NCBI GenBank assembly: GCA_028673005.1
Contig: CM054113.1
Location: forward strand, 66,416,850-66,480,849
From: Tanypteryx hageni
Taxonomy: Eukaryota > Arthropoda > Insecta > Odonata > Petaluridae
DNA: 64,000 bases
Reading direction: 5' to 3'
Each line of letters starts with the position of its first letter. Positions within the stretch are counted from its first letter, which is position 1. Positions 35,370 to 46,198 of this stretch are shown piece by piece. The position numbers were made by a program, and so were the translations under genes. The notes under the pieces were generated by a model that had not been told where the DNA came from, made no database searches, and was given only the letters and a program-made list of their open reading frames with translations.

Positions 35370-35650
35370 CAGGATGTTTCGGGATCGAGCATATTCCGGT
35401 TAATCGGATATTCCGATTGATTGGAATGCCTATTTAAACGCTCCTGTATACACGAAATAAAAATTAGTAAATATTAAGAAAGTAAACGTAAAAAGAAAAA
35501 TGCTATGCTATGCTATCTTGTATACCTTAGGATTAGTATGAATAAATAAACTACATATGTATGTATGTAAGGCAGTGTGAAAAACTTTCAGGTTATATAT
35601 TTCAATAAATTTCTAACAAATAGAAATTTCGGTTAATCGGGAGTCAGCTG
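35370..35650. mobile_element. pogo/Tigger-like MITE (possible)
   Basis: Begins CAGGATGTTTCGGGATCG and ends, inverted, CAGCTGACTCCCGATTAACC. Both ends abut TA and carry CGGTTAATCGG-type motifs. 281 bp. The inverted repeats are poorly conserved. Confidence 0.4.
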
Positions 35651-35652
35651 TA

Positions 35653-38553
35653 ATGTGAATGAGAAAACTTGTTCAAATTCCATTTCGAATCAGCGTCTAT
35701 CACAGGATATCGATAGAAGTTTAGGAGAAAAAAACTATGTACTACGTGGTGATTTACATTTCTCTGAAACATTTCTTCCCTAAAAATACTGTCAAGAAAT
35801 TGATTTAAAAATCAAAAAATGTTTAACGGACGCTGAAAGGCTGACAAAAAGAAAGACGAAGTGACGAGACACGAACGTCGAAAATTTTGATCGAGGGTTA
35901 CTTACTGGCGAGGTTGTTTGATATCAACTCCGGTTTTTCTCGCGTCTGGAGAATATGGGTACCACTTCATATTCGTATATCTGGTCGAACGCGTGGGTAG
36001 CGATGCGAATGTGTATACGGTAACTTCCTTCTTTTCCCTGCCTTCGTCGGCCGATGTTGCCGGGTCGTCTTCTCTTTCCTTTCATTCCACCCACTTGTCC
36101 TGCCTACATCTTCGTCTCATAGCCACTGGGCATATGGCAGACACCCTGCGACCCGGAAGAATGACGCACGTCATTGTTCAGTTTGTTTGTGGCACGCAAT
36201 TAATTTCCGAGAATTGGACGAAAGTTATGGGACTTCTTGAGATATATACATAAAAAACGCTTCGGGACTTAAATTGCGGGGGCTTTTCTTCTGTTCTTTC
36301 GAAAAAAACGGCCATTTTTTAAATCGAAACGCTCCATTCAACTCCAGGCTCGCGCTGATGTCATTCCTCTCGCTAAAATTATGGTTCTCTTCGCTTGCGT
36401 AATTTCGAGGAAGTCTTTCTTGAGGATTAATACATTTTTACCGAGTTTTTTTTAATAAGAGCTAATCGCGACGACTCCATTTTGGTCTTTTTCACGTTAA
36501 TGTTCGTGTCGAACTTCTTCATTTTTGTGTACATTCCAAAAATTCCCTTTCCGGAGGATAGATTCGGAATTGAGATTGCTCTGCGCGCATGTTAATCTTT
36601 TAGAAAAATCGCGTTTTTCTCGATGTAGGCGCTAAATTTTTGGAGAATTTGCAAATTCGAAATGATTAGATAAAAGAATTTTAAAATCCCTTGCGGTTAT
36701 TGTTTCCTTATTTAATTTTTACGCTGTCATATCTCTTTACACGAGGTAAGAGTAAGTTTACATTAAATACTGAGGTGCGGTCTCTGAGACCCCATGTAAG
36801 TCATTGTGTCAAATCTTTGAATGGAGTGATAAAGAACACAAGTAAAAAAAACAAATGCTTTCCTTAACACGCATGAATATTTTATTCCTCACTTAAGTCA
36901 GTTTTTTGGTTCGTTTTTGTTTGACTAAGTAACGACAAGCTAGTTAAAAATCTCTCATTATTCTGTAAGGAAAAACCACATAAGTGGATTTAATTTAATT
37001 TACTTTACTGGACTTATGTTCTTATTCATCCCAGGCTAGAAATTACTCCGCTACTTTCCACTAGCTTATATTTTACAAAGAAATAAAGTGAATATTAAGT
37101 TTTTTTCTGGTAATGAACTCTTAACCATAAAGATAGATTATTAAACACGGACAATCCAACCTTAGATATAGCTAGTGAATAGTTAATAGTAACAAAGAAG
37201 AGTAGCGGTCTGGGTCAGAGCACCTATGTTACAATACGATCATAATTTAACCTCTTTAGTTTGAGGTCAACTCTTCGTTTTATGCATTCTCGAAATATTT
37301 TCGCGACGGAAAGTCAACGCACACAGGAATTATTCAGAAAAGCCGCTACCACCTTGAAATCAGCGTATATTTTTACTCCCTTTCTTTAGCTTCGACCTCC
37401 ACGTATTTTCTATCCATTCCATTGTGTTGTCGTATACACAATAGGCGGTTAGATTTCTGAATAATTTACGCCTCCGTTTTACTGCAGGGACGACCGCAGA
37501 CGGGAAAGAAGAAGCTAGTCTGTGCTGTCTGTGGCACGACGTGCTTCTCTCGTGTCTAATTTCTTTCCATTCTCTTAAAGCGATAGCCGGACACACGATG
37601 CTTTTGTAATGCACGGCCGCGTTGCATGCACTCATCGACAAGTATCCCGAAGCTATTTCCAGCTACCGCTGCTCTTCGAATCATCTTACCCTTCTGAACA
37701 ACCGTTCATGCGCTTAAGGAATTAAACCTCGCGAGCAATCAAGGCTTCATACTACATAATATCCATTAGCTACATTCCGTCGTGCTAGTCGGGTTCCAGA
37801 GAGTAAGTGTTACAATGGAACGAGGAAGGAAATGCGCATTGCGCAATTCTTTTTAGCGCAATGGATACCGAAAGCTATAAAAAACAAATAGGTTGCTTGG
37901 TACGAATTAGGTTACTCTGTACATTCTAATAACGTGTCATACGATGGAGTTATAAAGAACTAAAAAGTATAAAGCTTTATTTTTTTGTCTCGTTATTCAT
38001 TTGTCCGTATTTATTGTTATTTTTTAAAATACTGTTTGTAGTATTTCGCCCTCTATTCCACCACGAGTTTTATATATATTCGTTCGAATCTCGACCGCGA
38101 AAAAACAACAACATAATTTAAGTTACATTCGCATTCCTCTGATACGATACGTAATGAGGTTATTGCGTTTTCCGGGTATAAAGAGAGAGAGAACGGAGCG
38201 GCGTTCTCCTTAAGGAAAAGGAACTGCTGAAGTAGACCATATCTGAGTGATCTAATCGAAATGGATTGCAAAGCCTTTTTGCTCTGGATTATGTGCGTCT
38301 TTCATGCCTGTACCACTCGTTTTATCGCCTCGATTCTTCCGTTAAGCCCGTGCCCTCATTCGTTTTTACGAGCGAATGCTTAACTATTTATACAATTTAT
38401 GCGGTCAGAATAATCGTTCGTCGTGAATGTTAGCTTGAAATTAAAGCATGAAGAAAAGAAGATGGACAAGACTAAGAAAATTTATGAAAAATTTTTTGGC
38501 CTCTCTTTAAACTAATATCTTCAAAATTTGACATGGCAATGCAGACGAACAGA
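35653..38553. other. Intergenic, nothing recognised
   Basis: AT-rich with scattered CpGs. Frames at 35918-36253, 37360-37641 and 38053-38271 have no recognisable domain. Confidence 0.4.
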
Positions 38554-38917
38554 CAGGGGCGGATATGGTGCCATGCGATCTAGGCGACCGCCTAGGGCAG
38601 AGGTCGGCAACCTGGTGCTCGCGAGCACCGCGGTGCTCTTTAGCAGTCTTACCGTGCAGTTCTACGATGCTAAAAATAGTCTTTTCTAGAACCATTAATT
38701 ATATTTGTTCGCTTGGTTTCTTTCTAAACGTATGAGAGAACATTTTTAATCACTTTGTCGTTCATTTGATTTTATTTATGATCATTCCTACTTTTACAGA
38801 AGTATAGCGGTGCTCACTGGGTGCTCTTAAATGTAAATTGTTGTCGCCACATTGAAAAGGTTGCGGACCCCTGGCCTAGGGCCTTGCACTTCTGGGGGCC
38901 TCGCATCTAGATCCGCG
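38554..38917. mobile_element. hAT MITE hosting a second hAT MITE
   Basis: Outer termini CAGGGGCGGATATGGTGCC and, inverted, CGCGGATCTAGATGCGAGG are split by the insertion at 38598-38873. Its interior (GACCGCCTAGGG...GGGGCCTCGCA) resembles the 26-bp monomer of the adjacent minisatellite. Confidence 0.5.
38598..38873. mobile_element. hAT MITE with perfect 8-bp TSD
   Basis: Ends CAGAGGTCGGCAACC and GGTTGCGGACCCCTG, flanked by GCCTAGGG on both sides (38590-38597, 38874-38881). The sub-terminal GTGCTCGCGAGCAC is a palindrome. 276 bp, non-coding. Confidence 0.9.
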
Positions 38918-39163
38918 GGAGAGTTAATCTTAACAGAGTTAGGAGCTTATTGCGAGAGGGTAAATAAATATCTAGATTGAGTGTGAAAAGCTCTATATAT
39001 CCTAAATTATGATGAATATCATAGTTAACTATATTTGGCCATGACAGGTATAATTAAAAAAAATTATTTCTACTCGAAAACTTCGGGCTGCGATCCTCCG
39101 TAAAATTTAATCAAGTATTCAGAATTCGCGAGTCTTGGGCCACGCTAACTACATCGCCTAGAG

Positions 39164-39627
39164 CAGGGTTCGACAAATTTTCTAAAAATCTAGGCGCCAG
39201 CTCCAAAACCTAGGAGCAAGCGCAGACGTTACATAATTTTGGCGAATATATTTTATAATCGTCAGAAAAATAAATGTTTAATAATTTATACACGAATCTG
39301 CTACAATAATTATGTCATGCACATTTATTTCTGTCACATTCTGTGATAGAACATAATAAAATGAGCCTTAAACATCTGAAAAAGTCTAATGATATTCTGA
39401 AAACATGTAGTTTACTGAAAAGAATAAAAATTTCCACTTATTTTCAGGAACTTGAATGCTTTCGACAGATATATTATATTTTGCTGCCCCTACTGCTGAG
39501 CCCGACGATACAATATGACTACAGTATAAACAAATCCTAACTACAACACGCATATACAATATCTAGGTGCCAGCATGAAAATCTTAGGCGCCATGGCGGC
39601 CTGGCGCCCGGGATTTGCCGAGCCCTG
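39164..39627. mobile_element. hAT MITE inserted in the 26-bp minisatellite
   Basis: Ends CAGGGTTCGACAAATTTTC and GGGATTTGCCGAGCCCTG. Flanks GCCTAGAG and ACCTAGGG agree at 6 of 8. The left flank (39134-39163) is itself a decayed monomer of the array, so the element landed inside it. Confidence 0.8.
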
Positions 39628-40216
39628 ACCTAGGGATCTCGCGAACCACTATCGCCTAGTGGCCTCGCAAACCATTATCGCCTATGGGCCTCGCAAACCC
39701 CTATCGCCTATGGGCCTCGCAAACCACTATCGTCTAGGGGCCTTGCAAACCACTATCGCCTATGGGCCTCGCAAACCACTGTCGCCTATGGGCCTCGCAA
39801 ACCACTATCGCCTATGGGCCTCGCAAACCACTGTCGCCTATGGGCCTCGCAAACCACTATCGTCTAGGGGTCTCGCAAACCACTATCGCCTATGGGCCTC
39901 GCAAACCACTGTCACCTATGGGCCTCGCAAACCATTATCGCCTATGGGCCTCGCAAACCACTATCGCCTATGGGCCTCGCAAACCACTATCGCGTATGGG
40001 CCTCGCAAACCACTATCGTCTAGGGGCTTCGCAAACCACTATCGCCTATGGGCCTCGCAAACCACTGTCGCCTAGGGACCTCGCAAAACACTATCGCCTA
40101 TGGGCCTCGCAAACCACTGTCACCTATGGGCCTCGCAAACCACTATCGCCTATGGGCCTCGCAAACCACTGTCACCTATGGGCCTCGCAAACCACTGTCG
40201 CCTAGGGACCTCGCAA
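39628..40216. repeat. 26-bp minisatellite array, about 22 copies
   Basis: The consensus monomer is CACTATCGCCTATGGGCC followed by TCGCAAAC (26 bp), with variants at the A/G of ACTATC/ACTGTC and TATGGGCC/TAGGGGCC. Because 26 is not divisible by 3 and no frame contains a stop, long forward frames of a 26-residue period (YGPRKPLSPMGLANHYRLW...) arise; these are a consequence of the repeat, not evidence of a gene. Confidence 0.97.
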
Positions 40217-40440
40217 ACTGGCCCAACTGGCGGCTCCAGAGCCACATGGGGCTCTTTGAAACTTTGACTGCATTACATATACCGTAATTTTCCGGTTGTA
40301 ATGCAAACCCAGATTATCAGGAGCAGCTGCGTTATGTGTTAAAATATATTTTATCAACTCAATACATGTTACTGCAGCTCTTCGGTGACGCCCATTGCAG
40401 TATTGCGATCCTGCTCAGGTCCAGGTTGACCACCTCTGAA
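40217..40440. mobile_element. hAT-like fragment
   Basis: The left part CCAACTGGCGGCTCCAGAGCC / GGGGCTCTTTGAAACTTTG and the right end GTCCAGGTTGACCACCTCTG are in the style of hAT ends (inverted CAGAGGTGGTCAACC). The left terminus merges with the last minisatellite monomer. Confidence 0.45.
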
Positions 40441-40535
40441 GAAGTGGTTTCAATTTTTTCTCTGAAAAAGTCATCCACTGAAGACTCATTGAAGTCATCG
40501 TTGATTATAATTTAACTTATCCTGCGTCTTATGCA

Positions 40536-41035
40536 ATGCTGTTCGCTAGGGCAAATATTCGCGGAACGGGACGGTTTGGCACAGGACAGTTCGGCGCGGG
40601 GACTTTTCGGCGCAGGAACACAATTTTTCTGTTTCACTGGCTAAAATTCGAGCAAAGTAGCAGAAAATATTACTACATACTATATCTTGGCTCCCTGTTG
40701 GTAAAAATCTTAACTACCTACAAGCAATTTCCAGTATCAGTATTAGGAAATATTCCATTAAGTTAACATTTTTACCAACAGGAAGCCAAGATATAGTATG
40801 TAGTAATATTTTCAGCTACTTTTCTCGAGTTTTACACTGGGAAACAAAAATTTTGGTCCTGCGCCGAAAAGTCCCCGTGCTGAAAGATCCCTGCGCCGAG
40901 AGATCTCTTCGCCGAAAGGTCCCTGCGCCAAAAGATCCCTGCGCCGAAAGGTCCCAGCGCCGAAAGATCCCCGCGCCGAACTGTCCTGCGCCGAACTTTC
41001 CTAAACCCCAAATATTCGACCTTTTTCGCAGACCA
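40536..41035. mobile_element. Fold-back element with 16-bp terminal direct repeats
   Basis: The inner inverted repeat AATATTACTACATACTATATCTTGGC...GTTGGTAAAAAT (40660-40715) pairs with 40760-40820. The outer arms are built from repeats of a ~16-bp unit (GCGCCGAAAGATCCCT): about nine in the right arm (40858-41000) and about three inverted in the left (40555-40615). Modular terminal repeats around a palindrome are typical of fold-back elements. Confidence 0.6.
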
Positions 41036-41232
41036 TTGCTCATATTACCGGCATTATTTCACAGAATAGCAGTTACGTAAGAATAGAGTCAAGCAGATAA
41101 GCTGGGATCTAAATTGATTATATCATCACTTTCTCTTTAATTTTTTGATGAAGTATCTTGCGGTGCCAGTAATTCATTCGTAAAAATGGAACGCATCTGC
41201 AATATAGTAGGTTTGAAAAATACTCGGGCATG

Positions 41233-41235
<3 letters not shown>

Positions 41236-41298
<63 letters not shown>
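41236..41298. repeat. (TA)n microsatellite
   Basis: About 63 bp TA on one side of the Penelope-like fragment. Confidence 0.98.
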
Positions 41299-41301
<3 letters not shown>

Positions 41302-41498
41302 TTAAGGAAATGAAAAGGTAATGATGAGGGTGGCAACAAGGTGTTGAAGGAAGCCCAGCGGACACTTACCAAGTCGGAGACCAAGTTGGCAGGGTGCTGG
41401 GGGCGTCGAAGAGACACGTTGAACACACGAACACAAAAACAAAAAACACGCAAGCTTATCGGGCCTATGCCCTTCTTCAGCAATAGAGTAAATGAGAG

Positions 41499-41500
<2 letters not shown>
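41299..41500 (-). mobile_element. Penelope-like terminal fragment, inverted copy
   Basis: Homologous in reverse orientation to 21126-21312. CTGAAGA (41480-41474) is followed by GGGC-loop-GCCC and GATAAGCTTGCGTG; later CAACACCTTGTTG. Bounded on both sides by TA microsatellites. The catalytic GAAA of a hammerhead is GATA here. Confidence 0.5.

Positions 41501-41545
<45 letters not shown>
41501..41545. repeat. (TA)n microsatellite
   Basis: About 45 bp TA on the other side of the same fragment. Confidence 0.98.
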
Positions 41546-41546
<1 letters not shown>

Positions 41547-42122
41547 CATCGTATTTTAACATTCCTAACGTCTTTGCTTAAGTATTTTGGAATGTAATGT
41601 ATACTTCGCGGCAGTGTGTCATTACGAGTATCTAATGTCTTTGCTTCACTAAGTCTTCGTTTGTACTGGAGTTAGCTTTGAGTACTGAAATAATTTTAAA
41701 TTGTAATTATTTAGTGGGTGAATATTTAATAATCATATAATATAAAACTTACAGCCATTTCAACATTAGCTATACAAAATGAATCAACTGAGTATTTTTA
41801 TTGTATTTTTATCAATTAACAAATACTTTATTAAATATTTACTAAAAAGAAACCATTTTGAATAAATTTCATCAAATTTAATGCAATATATCTTATCAAA
41901 TTTCACGACAATATTAATAGTTTCAAATCATTTTTAGTTCTCTTCAAATAAAGTTCATATATGATATCGAATGTGTTCTATCGGAAAATACATTATGCAA
42001 GTGTCATAAGGAAATGCCATTATTAAAAATGATTGATTTTCAAACCTAATATTGTTAACTCCATTCAAGTACATTGAAAATTTACGCAAAATGTAGTTCT
42101 CAAAAGATATTGTTTGTGGAAG
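41546..42122. other. AT-rich, nothing recognised
   Basis: Very AT-rich sequence without supportable features. Confidence 0.4.
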
Positions 42123-42374
42123 CAGAGCCGGGACAAGGACTAGGCGAGCGAGGCACCTGCCTAGGGCGCAGCACAAATGACAATTCGAACTTTTAAGCGT
42201 AATATTTTACACTATAAAATATATTTTATGTATTTTATTTTGTCTCTATATTGTAAATAAACTAATATGTTGATAGTTAAAATAGATACAATTGTGTACT
42301 GAATATTTGCATTAGGAGGAAGGCGTAATTTTCAGACCTGGCCTAGAGCGCAAAAGTGCCTTGTCCCGACCCTG
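42123..42374. mobile_element. hAT MITE
   Basis: Termini CAGAGCCGGGACAAGG and, inverted, CAGGGTCGGGACAAGGC. The mirrored GCCTAGGGCGC / GGCCTAGAGCGC blocks lie just inside. Flanks share only GTGG, so the duplication has decayed. 252 bp. Confidence 0.7.
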
Positions 42375-42893
42375 AGTGGCCGTATTATACCTTTTTTGAA
42401 ATTAAACTTTAATTAATTAATTTTTGTTCATTTACTTTATTTTTTGGTGAAATTTGAAGATATTTTCACAAGGGCAGCAGAATATGAAATTCGATTCTCT
42501 TACCTATAGCATATCACAGAGGATAGAATCGAAAAGAAGTTTTTGAAGTTAACTGAGCTGCGTACTCAGCGGAGACGTTGTTTATGATGGTATATTTTTA
42601 CACGGCGGTGTTCTCGTCAGCGTGGAACGAAGCCAATGGGCCTGGTTCGACCCGGGAGGTCAATTCTGTCGAGGTATTGCAAACACGTTCGAACAAAGGT
42701 GGCGTACTTTTATTCATCTTATCGCGAGAACAAAACCCGAGAAAGGAGGAAATGACCCTTTCGAATTTGCTTCGACGAGTTACGGTCATGCGACATCGTT
42801 CGTGACTCAAAGAGTTGCGAGTTCCGACTTGAAGCCCGACAACTCTCGAATATTTAGCATAAAACCATCAGGGGAAGCGCGCTGACTCTAAGG
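42375..42893. other. Unassigned
   Basis: Contains overlapping frames on both strands (42578-42885) without recognisable similarity. Ends with TCTAAGG, the left flank of the next hAT element. Confidence 0.35.
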
Positions 42894-44187
42894 CTGGGGG
42901 CAGCAACCTTTTCTGAATGGCGGGCCACCTTCGTAGTTGTGAATGCTTCAAAGGCCCGCATTGGAAGTAATGAGAGCTTCCGCAGGTCGGATGAGCATTT
43001 GCATCGGAACTTACCTAGAGATTCTCTGATCTCGTAGAAGTGAGAATGTAGCCTAAAAAATTTGCTAGCGTTAAAATTTCATCAGAAATGATTCGGAGAC
43101 CATAATTTTACTGAAAAAATCTTATGTGGCCACCACATGACTTTCTCCATACCTGTATTATTTCTAAAATTTCCAAGTAGGTTACATGATAATAAATATT
43201 TTAAGGAACTGAGAGAACAATTTTGACTTTAATAAGAACAGAAATAAACTCAAACCATAGCCTTCTGATATTGGATATAGCCACGAAGCTCCAACAAATA
43301 AGAAACTATAAAGGAGTGTTACTAATTGTAAGACGCAACAAAGAGTCAATTGTTAACAATAATCGTCGGTAGGTGGCGTGGTGGTGGCAGCAAAAATACA
43401 AGATATCTCTTAAACAATGCATTATGTGGAAAAATATTTCATACAAAGTTTATAGTAAATTAAATTTCCTAGAACTTTTATTTCGGTACATTTTTACATT
43501 TATCTCATATTAAAGCAAACATTTTAAAATAACGGATAAGTGACAAGAGTAAACACCCATTTTCAGTTGACCGATTTTTACCAAAAACTAATCAGTTCTC
43601 GTGACTGTCATATGTTAAATATAAAATTTCGTGTTGGCCTAATTAATAGTTATCACATACACAGACATCATCGAGAAAATGGTCAAAACGTGTTCAGGTG
43701 ACCTCAAAACGTGTATTTCCGTTGAAATCTCGAAATCGATTTTTTCTTGAAAACAATACTTTCTCCTATACTACCTATGGAGAAAGTAAAAATATATGGA
43801 ATTGTGTACATTAAATTTTACCGACCACTTTGTCATCATAGCTTCGCGGACCACATAAATATCACTGGGAACGATTTTCATTACTTTTAGTTAATTTATT
43901 ATTTAATAATATTGTAAGATGAATTAATTAACGAAGGAGCTCGAACTCGAAGCTCCTAACAGGAAAAATATATGAATAGAATATTGTATGTGGTATGTGA
44001 AAAATTGTAAACTGAATCTTCTGAATATGTTTTTATATGTTTTAAATATGTTTTTTTTATATATGTTAATTTTGTAACCTTGCCACCGGGCCAGGCGCCC
44101 ACTTGCATTGTATATTGAAATAATAATTGAAATAATAAAGCTCTCTAGGGAGCCGCATGCTCGCGGGCCGTAGTATGCTGACCCCGG
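42894..44187. mobile_element. Non-autonomous hAT element, 1.3 kb
   Basis: Left end CTGGGGGCAGCAACC and right end, inverted, CCGGGGTCAGCATAC; sub-terminal GCGGGCC motifs are mirrored. TCTAAGG flanks both sides (42887-42893, 44188-44194), a 7-8 bp duplication. Its interior contains the left arm of the large inverted repeat (43112-43796). Confidence 0.75.
43112..43796 (+). repeat. Left arm of a large inverted repeat
   Basis: Begins GTGGCCACCACATGACTTTC and ends CTATGGAGAAAGTAAAA. Pairs in reverse orientation with 44957-46198 over about 680 bp. Landmarks: GGTAGGTGGCGTGGTGGTGG, GGATAAGTGACAAGAGTAAA. Confidence 0.9.
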
Positions 44188-45524
44188 TCTAAGGTGTTAT
44201 AAGTAAGCTCTCATGGATGAGGGTTCAAAGTTATCATTATTGTCAAGCGAATCTTTCTTTTGCTAATACTTTATATAACTATATATATATTGTGTTCCGG
44301 GATTGTGTAATTTGAGAGGAGGGACCCTGACGTTATATTTGCACCCGGATCCACTGCATTCAGGATACGTCACAGTATGTATCGTACTTAATTATATAAA
44401 GACTTCATCTTCAATTTGACCTTCACACGAGATTCCGAATTATTTTTACATATTAGGTGGCTTGGAATAATTTCCTGTAGAGTCGAATGAAATGCTCGTT
44501 GAAAATTTGAGCCGCTGGAAAGTTGAATCGTATTAATACAAAAGAGCTAAGCGAAATTACGAAAAAGTTTGGAATGTGTCGTATGAATGAAAGAAAAAAG
44601 CAGCTCTATTCCGAAATTGTGAGTCACAGTGATAATGAGAAAACGGAATGCCAACAAAAAAGACAAACGAAGAGTCTAAGATGAAATAGGCCGGCTTAAT
44701 TTAGCTCTTGGACAATTTAAAAAAATGGTTCATATACGCAAGAAAGTAAAGAGCTGTCATGCAGTAGACAGATATTTATCATGAGGTTGTCGAGTTTCGA
44801 AGAAAATTTCACAAGTTTTCATTCGAATGTATTACGACAAATAATTGCAAGATAGAATTATTTGTTTTTACTGATAGCATCAATGTTTTCGTCCAATCCA
44901 GTTCGCCTTCCTCTTTCTTATAGTCTACATTCAATTTGTTTACCATCCCTTTTTACTTTCTCCATACGTAGTATAGGGGAAAAGCAGTTTTCATGAAAAA
45001 ATCTACTTCGAGATTTTAACAGAAATACACGTTTTGAGGACCCCTGAACACGTTTTGACCATTTTCTCGATGATGTCAGTGTATGTGATAGCTTTTTTGT
45101 GGGTGCTCTAACTCAAAAACTATTTATTAGGCCAACACGAAATTTTATATTTAACATTTTCATAAAAGTCACAAGAACTGATTAGTTTTTGGTAAAAATC
45201 GGTCAACTGAAAATGGGTGTTTACTCTTGTCACTTATCCGTTATTTTAAAATATTTGCTTTAATATGAGATAAATGTAAAAATGTACTAGAATAAAAGTT
45301 GTAGAAAATTTAATTTACTACAATCTTTGTTTGAAACATTTTCCCACATAATGCATTGTTTAAGAGATATCTTGTATTTTTGCTGCCACCACCACGCCAC
45401 CTACCGACGATTATTGTTAACAATTGACGCTTAAAAAAATTGATGGAATGAAGCGATCCGAAGATCCTATGCAGACAGGCATAAGCTGTAAATTTGGGAA
45501 TAATTTTGAAAGAAGAAAAAAGTC

Positions 45525-45596
45525 TGCTATGGCCGGGAATCGAATCCGGGTATCCCACTTGCCGGGCGGATATTCTACCTCTGAACTATCGTAGCA
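45525..45596 (-). repeat. tRNA-Gly-like sequence, copy 1
   Basis: The minus-strand reading GCTACGATAGTTCAGAGG continues through GTAGAAT, an anticodon arm TCCGC-CCGGCAA-GTGGG, a T arm with TTCGATT, and CCATAGCA. D arm and T arm match eukaryotic tRNA-Gly closely; position 33 is C rather than the near-universal U, and the acceptor has two mismatches. Non-functional SINE head or tRNA pseudogene. Confidence 0.65.
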
Positions 45597-45869
45597 GATC
45601 AATTTTCTCGTTTCTGAACGCTGATTTTTTCTTGGTTGGGACGGAACTAGCCAAGCTAGTATCAAACTGCCCCAACGGATGTGAAGAGATACAACGAAGA
45701 AAACTCCCTCTCAAATCGTGAGATTGCCAAGCAAGAAATTGATGAAATGAAGCGATCCGAAGATCCTATGCAGACAGGCATAAGCTGTAAAGTTGGGAAT
45801 AATTTTGAAACTTGGCTAGTTTCGTCCCAACCAAGAAAGCATCCGCGTTCAGAAACGAGAAAATTGATC

Positions 45870-45941
45870 TGCTACGATAGTTCAGTGGTAGAATATCCGC
45901 CCGGCAAGTGGAAAACTCGGGTTTGATTCCCGGTCATAGCA
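45870..45941 (+). repeat. tRNA-Gly-like sequence, copy 2
   Basis: Same 72-nt layout on the plus strand: GCTACGA acceptor strand pairs with TCATAGC (one mismatch), D arm TTCAGTGGTAGAA, anticodon loop CCGGCAA, T loop TTTGATT. C33 again, so likely not a working tRNA. Confidence 0.65.
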
Positions 45942-46198
45942 GACTTTTTTCTCGTTTCAAAGTTATTCCCAATTGACGCTTAGGTACGTCTTAGTAAAGC
46001 TACTTTTTATTTTCTTAATTGTTGGATCTTTGTGGCTATATCCAATATCAGAAGGCTACGGTTTGAGTTTACTTTGTTCTTTGTAAAGTCTAAAATTTTC
46101 TTGCAGTTTCTTAAAATATATATTATTATGTAACCTATTTGGAATTTTTAGAAATATTACAGATATGGAGAATGTCATGTGGTGGCCACATCAGATTT

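Larger units (their letters stand above)
45434..45970 (+). mobile_element. Retroposed composite with two tRNA-Gly-like modules
   Basis: Flanked by the 12-bp duplication AATTGACGCTTA (45422-45433, 45971-45982) and absent from the left arm copy, so a real insertion. Inside, a ~75-bp module (GAAGCGATCCGAAGATCC...GGCATAAGCTGTAAA) occurs twice in direct orientation (about 45445, 45745), while the tRNA-like module with its flank (TCGTTTCTGAACG.../AACTAGCC) occurs twice in inverted orientation. Confidence 0.75.
44957..46198 (-). repeat. Right arm of the large inverted repeat, interrupted
   Basis: Reverse-orientation copy of 43112-43796, interrupted by the insertion at 45434-45970. The homology stops near GTGGTGGCCACAT at 46180-46198. 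Divergence suggests an old repeat family rather than a recent duplication. Confidence 0.9.

Noticed and set aside
39659..40205. Repeat protein (YGPRKPLSPMGLANHYRLW units)
   Set aside because: Arises because a 26-bp DNA repeat without stops is read in successive frames; no start context, no neighbouring exons.
39628..40216. CRISPR array
   Set aside because: Contiguous 26-bp tandem repeats with no unique spacers, in an insect genome.
45525..45596. Functional tRNA gene
   Set aside because: C at position 33, acceptor mismatches, and location in a retroposed repeat with a second copy argue for a SINE-type derivative.
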